Under the pieces are notes generated by a model, which had not been told where the DNA came from, did no database searches, and was given only the letters and a program-made list of their open reading frames with translations. A DNA stretch of 64,000 bases from JAZUCT01 sp045639255. GTDB lineage: Bacteria > Bacillota > Clostridia > Christensenellales > UBA1242. The stretch is taken from assembly GCA_045639255.1 (NCBI GenBank), contig JAZUCT010000011.1, forward strand, positions 15,611 through 79,610, written 5' to 3'. Shown here in pieces: positions 61,400 through 64,000 of this stretch; within the stretch, counting starts at the first letter, position 1; each line of letters opens with the position of its first letter. Made by a program: the position numbers and the translations under genes.

Positions 61400-62809
61400 T
61401 TATGCCACCAAATTTACGCTTGTAACATCAACATCAATTTGTTGTTCAACACCATTTCTTTCAACCGTTAAGGTTATTGTTGTGTTTGGTTTAACTGCAA
61501 TAAGTTCTTCACTTAATTGAAACAAGCGTGTTAATGCCATTGTTTTGTTGTTATATGTGCAACTTTTAAGAACATCGTTAACTTTTAAACCAGCAATGCT
61601 TGCCACTGAATTTTCTGTAACAGTTGCAATTTTTAATTTTTGAACAATTTCAACTTTTTGCGTTTGAGTGTTAAATTGTGCAATTGAATCTGCAACTTCC
61701 ACCATTATTCCAAGCACCGCTTTTGTAACATTCACTGGTGTGCCGTTATATTTTGAAATAATGTTTTCTGCAACATATATTGCAAGGGTGTGCGGAATGG
61801 CATAACTTATGTTTTCAATTTCGGTTGCAACTGTTTTTGCATTAACAATTCCAATAAGTTTTCCGTCTGCATTAAACAATCCACCGCCAGAGTTTCCGCC
61901 ATTAACAGCAGCATCAATTCGCATAACCCTGAAATCAATTTCAGTTTTTTCATCGGCACCTAACATGGTAAGATATTCACTATCCACACTTACAATTCCG
62001 CTGGTTGCTGAAATGCCATAACCTTCTGGGTTTCCAATTGCAACTGCTGTGTCGCCAGCACTTGCAGGAAGTGAAGCCATTTCTGCTTTTGTTGCATTGC
62101 TGTTTTTAAGCACTTCGCTTGATTTAACTTGCAACACTGCAATATCATATGTCATTGAACCACCCATATAAGTGCAATCAATTTCATAGCCCGAAAGTTG
62201 TTTACCATAAATATATGCAACAATTTTGTGGCTTATTTTGTTTTCGCCTGTGCTATCTTTGTTATAAACCACATGGAAGTTTGTTATAATAATTGCATTT
62301 CCATTTTGTTTATCAAGCGAATAAATAACACCTGAACCTGCTGATGTAACTGTGTTGGTTATTGTTTGACCCCAAAAATTTGTGGTTTGAATGTTATAAT
62401 CACAAAAAATGCTTACCACACTTGTTATTGCTTTGTTAACCGCATATTGCACAACCTGTGTTCCGCTTGGGCCTGTTGCACCAGTATCGCCTTTATCGCC
62501 CTTAACAAATTGCATTAAAAATTCATCAAATGTTCCACTAAATCCGTTTTGCTTTGCTTCTTCATAAAGCGATGTTATAACTTCGGCATCTTTGCCATCA
62601 ACACCGTCCTTACCATCTTTGCCATCTTTTCCATCTGCACCTTTTAAACTTTCAAGCCATTCAGAAAGCGTGCCTTCAAAACCATTTTCAACAGCAAGTT
62701 CATATGCCGATTTTCCTTCAAAACTGCACCCTGTGAAACAAACAGTTATAAGTGTGCAACAAAATATAAAAATAATTAATTTATAAAATTTTTTAAAACT
62801 TGATTGCAT
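61400..62809 (-). CDS. HtrA-type serine protease lipoprotein with collagen-like stalk
   Basis: A 469-residue lipoprotein (CFTGC, lipidated Cys28). Two copies of a short motif, YELAVENGFEGTLSEWLESL and YEEAKQNGFSGTFDEFLMQF, each precede a collagen-like Gly-X-Y run (GADGKDGKDGKDGVDGKD, 57-74; GDKGDTGATGPSG, 104-116). A trypsin-like protease follows with His179 (TNFHVV), Asp222 (YDIAVL) and Ser307 (GGNSGG), and then a PDZ domain ending near residue 455. DegP/HtrA proteases degrade or refold damaged exported proteins. The collagen stalk would hold the active domain away from the membrane, which is unusual for HtrA. Confidence 0.85.
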   Translation of the reverse strand: MQSSFKKFYKLIIFIFCCTLITVCFTGCSFEGKSAYELAVENGFEGTLSEWLESLKGADGKDGKDGKDGVDGKDAEVITSLYEEAKQNGFSGTFDEFLMQFVKGDKGDTGATGPSGTQVVQYAVNKAITSVVSIFCDYNIQTTNFWGQTITNTVTSAGSGVIYSLDKQNGNAIIITNFHVVYNKDSTGENKISHKIVAYIYGKQLSGYEIDCTYMGGSMTYDIAVLQVKSSEVLKNSNATKAEMASLPASAGDTAVAIGNPEGYGISATSGIVSVDSEYLTMLGADEKTEIDFRVMRIDAAVNGGNSGGGLFNADGKLIGIVNAKTVATEIENISYAIPHTLAIYVAENIISKYNGTPVNVTKAVLGIMVEVADSIAQFNTQTQKVEIVQKLKIATVTENSVASIAGLKVNDVLKSCTYNNKTMALTRLFQLSEELIAVKPNTTITLTVERNGVEQQIDVDVTSVNLVA

Positions 62810-62899
62810 TTTTTTATCCTTTATATGTTATTTTGTCGTTTTTTTAGTAAAAATATTCTTATTTTATTGGTTTAATTAATTAAAATATTAAATTATTTA

Positions 62900-63703
62900 T
62901 TATTTCTGTTTTTTTAACATTGTTTTTAATGTAACTTTTTCAACCCAACTTTTTGGAACAAATCTTGCAAAAAAGTTAAGTGCTTTAATGCCATTTCCAA
63001 TTATATAATATGGCTTAAATTTTTTCTTTGAAATAATTTTAAGCATTTGATTTGTTGCCTTATCAACACTCATTCGCTTATCTTCTTTGCTATCTAAGCG
63101 TGAAGTGCTTTCGGAAATTTGATTGCCATATAATTCGTTGGTTTCAAATTCTTTAACTCTGTTTAAGGTAAAATTTGTTTTAATGTTGCCGGGGCATATT
63201 GATGTAACCTGATAATCTGTTTGATTAAGTTCCATTCTTAAACCAAAAGTGAACATATTAACTGCACTTTTTGTAACAGCATACATTGTTCTGTAAGGCA
63301 CACAAAACAAACCACTTGCACTTGAAATGTTAACAATTTTTGCCTTGCTGTTTAAGTGTGGCAAAACATTTTGAACAACATTAACAATTCCAAACAAGTT
63401 AACATTCATCATTTGCTTTTGTGTTTCAATGTTAATAAGTTGTGTTGCTCCGCTCATTCCATAGCCTGCACAATTAATAACAATATCCAACTTTCCGTGC
63501 TGTGAAACAATTTGTGAAATAACTTGCTTAACTTGTTCGTGGTTTGAAACATCACAAATATAATAGTTTTCTTGTTCAAAATCATTCAAGCCAACAGTTA
63601 TAACCTTATTTTTGTTTTTAAGTTTGTTAAACAATTCCAAGCCAATTCCACTTGAACCGCCAGTTATTAATATTGTTTTATTTTCAATGTTAAAATTTTT
63701 CAT
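62900..63703 (-). CDS. Short-chain dehydrogenase/reductase
   Basis: A 267-residue SDR enzyme. The NAD(P)-binding motif is TGGSSGIGLELF (residues 14-25), the NAG-type segment is NCAGYGMSGA, and the catalytic residues are Ser in NISSASG and the Tyr-x-x-x-Lys pair in YAVTKSAV. The C-terminal 50 residues have a basic, partly hydrophobic stretch (IIGNGIKALNFFARFVPKSW) like that of SDR enzymes acting on lipids or membrane-bound substrates. The substrate is unknown. Confidence 0.88.
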   Translation of the reverse strand: MKNFNIENKTILITGGSSGIGLELFNKLKNKNKVITVGLNDFEQENYYICDVSNHEQVKQVISQIVSQHGKLDIVINCAGYGMSGATQLINIETQKQMMNVNLFGIVNVVQNVLPHLNSKAKIVNISSASGLFCVPYRTMYAVTKSAVNMFTFGLRMELNQTDYQVTSICPGNIKTNFTLNRVKEFETNELYGNQISESTSRLDSKEDKRMSVDKATNQMLKIISKKKFKPYYIIGNGIKALNFFARFVPKSWVEKVTLKTMLKKQK

Positions 63704-63748
63704 AACAATATTATATTTTATATTTAACTTTTTTTCAATAAATTAAAT

Positions 63749-63772
63749 AAAAAAACTTGCAATAAGCAAGTT
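63749..63772 (-). terminator. Terminator of the XRE regulator gene
   Basis: A 7-bp stem AACTTGC with GCAAGTT (63754-63760 and 63766-63772) followed by T residues on the minus strand. Confidence 0.75.
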
Positions 63773-63775
63773 ATT

Positions 63776-63976
63776 TTAATCTTCAACTCCAAATAATTCG
63801 TTTGGTGTTATATTATATATTTTATAAATTTCTAAGATATTATCAAAACTAGGTTTCTTCTTGCCAAGTATCCATTGACTTATTGTTGTTTGATTAACCC
63901 CTAATTTATCAGCCATTATTTGCTGCGAAATTTTGTTTTCTTTCAATATATCTTTAATTATTTTACTGTATATCAT
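63776..63976 (-). CDS. XRE/Cro-CI family helix-turn-helix regulator
   Basis: A 66-residue protein that is almost only an HTH_3 domain: ISQQIMADKLGVNQTTISQW is the helix-turn-helix, followed by GKKKPSFDNILEIYKIYNITPNEL. Such one-domain regulators bind an operator as dimers. It could control the adjacent SDR gene or a gene beyond the right edge; no operator was recognised. Confidence 0.9.
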   Translation of the reverse strand: MIYSKIIKDILKENKISQQIMADKLGVNQTTISQWILGKKKPSFDNILEIYKIYNITPNELFGVED

Positions 63977-64000
63977 ATTTTTATATTATAATGATTTAGG

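Overview
The window is a stretch of AT-rich chromosome from an endospore-forming, anaerobic member of the Bacillota, most likely an uncultured gut Clostridia lineage. The evidence is the sporulation genes (spoVG, spoIIE, sigH), Gram-positive-type Shine-Dalgarno sites, a superoxide reductase, and several surface or LRR proteins of types common in gut Firmicutes. The species assignment is inference. I saw no rRNA, tRNA, CRISPR array, integrase or transposase.

Layout. 1-10.6 kb: a partial holB, murC interrupted by an in-frame TGA, spoVG, a very large GLUG-repeat surface protein, a CmpB-type membrane protein, yqeY, deoD, a DegV protein and spoIIE. 10.6-23.1 kb: superoxide reductase, dnaB with a small membrane partner, then a prsA-like foldase, mfd, pth and cysS cluster, and two flavoproteins. 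23.1-29.2 kb: rplJ-rplL behind an L10 leader, rpsF-ssb-rpsR, a probable orphan immunity gene beside a gene remnant, and dnaX-ybaB-recR. 29.2-37 kb: two paralogous LRR proteins of nearly 1000 residues that flank the mrnC-rlmB-sigH operon. 37-50.5 kb: metG, ychF, uppP, uvrC, a DUF4097-like surface protein, mnmA and the queH-prfB-tsaD operon. 50.5-64 kb: ftsH, cvpA, an isolated VirB4-type ATPase, dnaE, a collagen-stalked HtrA protease, an SDR enzyme and an XRE regulator.

Most of the content is housekeeping: replication (holB, dnaX, dnaE, dnaB, ssb), repair (mfd, uvrC, recR), translation and tRNA modification, and cell wall lipid or precursor supply (murC, uppP). The unusual layer is regulatory and architectural. 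dnaX carries a textbook -1 slippery heptamer plus hairpin whose zero frame gives the short gamma form and whose shifted frame gives tau. prfB carries the classical +1 frameshift. spoIIE has its ribosome binding site folded into a terminator-like hairpin. metG follows a non-T-box attenuator. uvrC and queH look leaderless. A family of REP/BIME-like palindromes with covarying stems occurs at three intergenic sites. The twin cytosolic LRR proteins, which share a C-terminal CxCCxHLEG domain and near-identical promoters, are the best candidate for an undescribed system.
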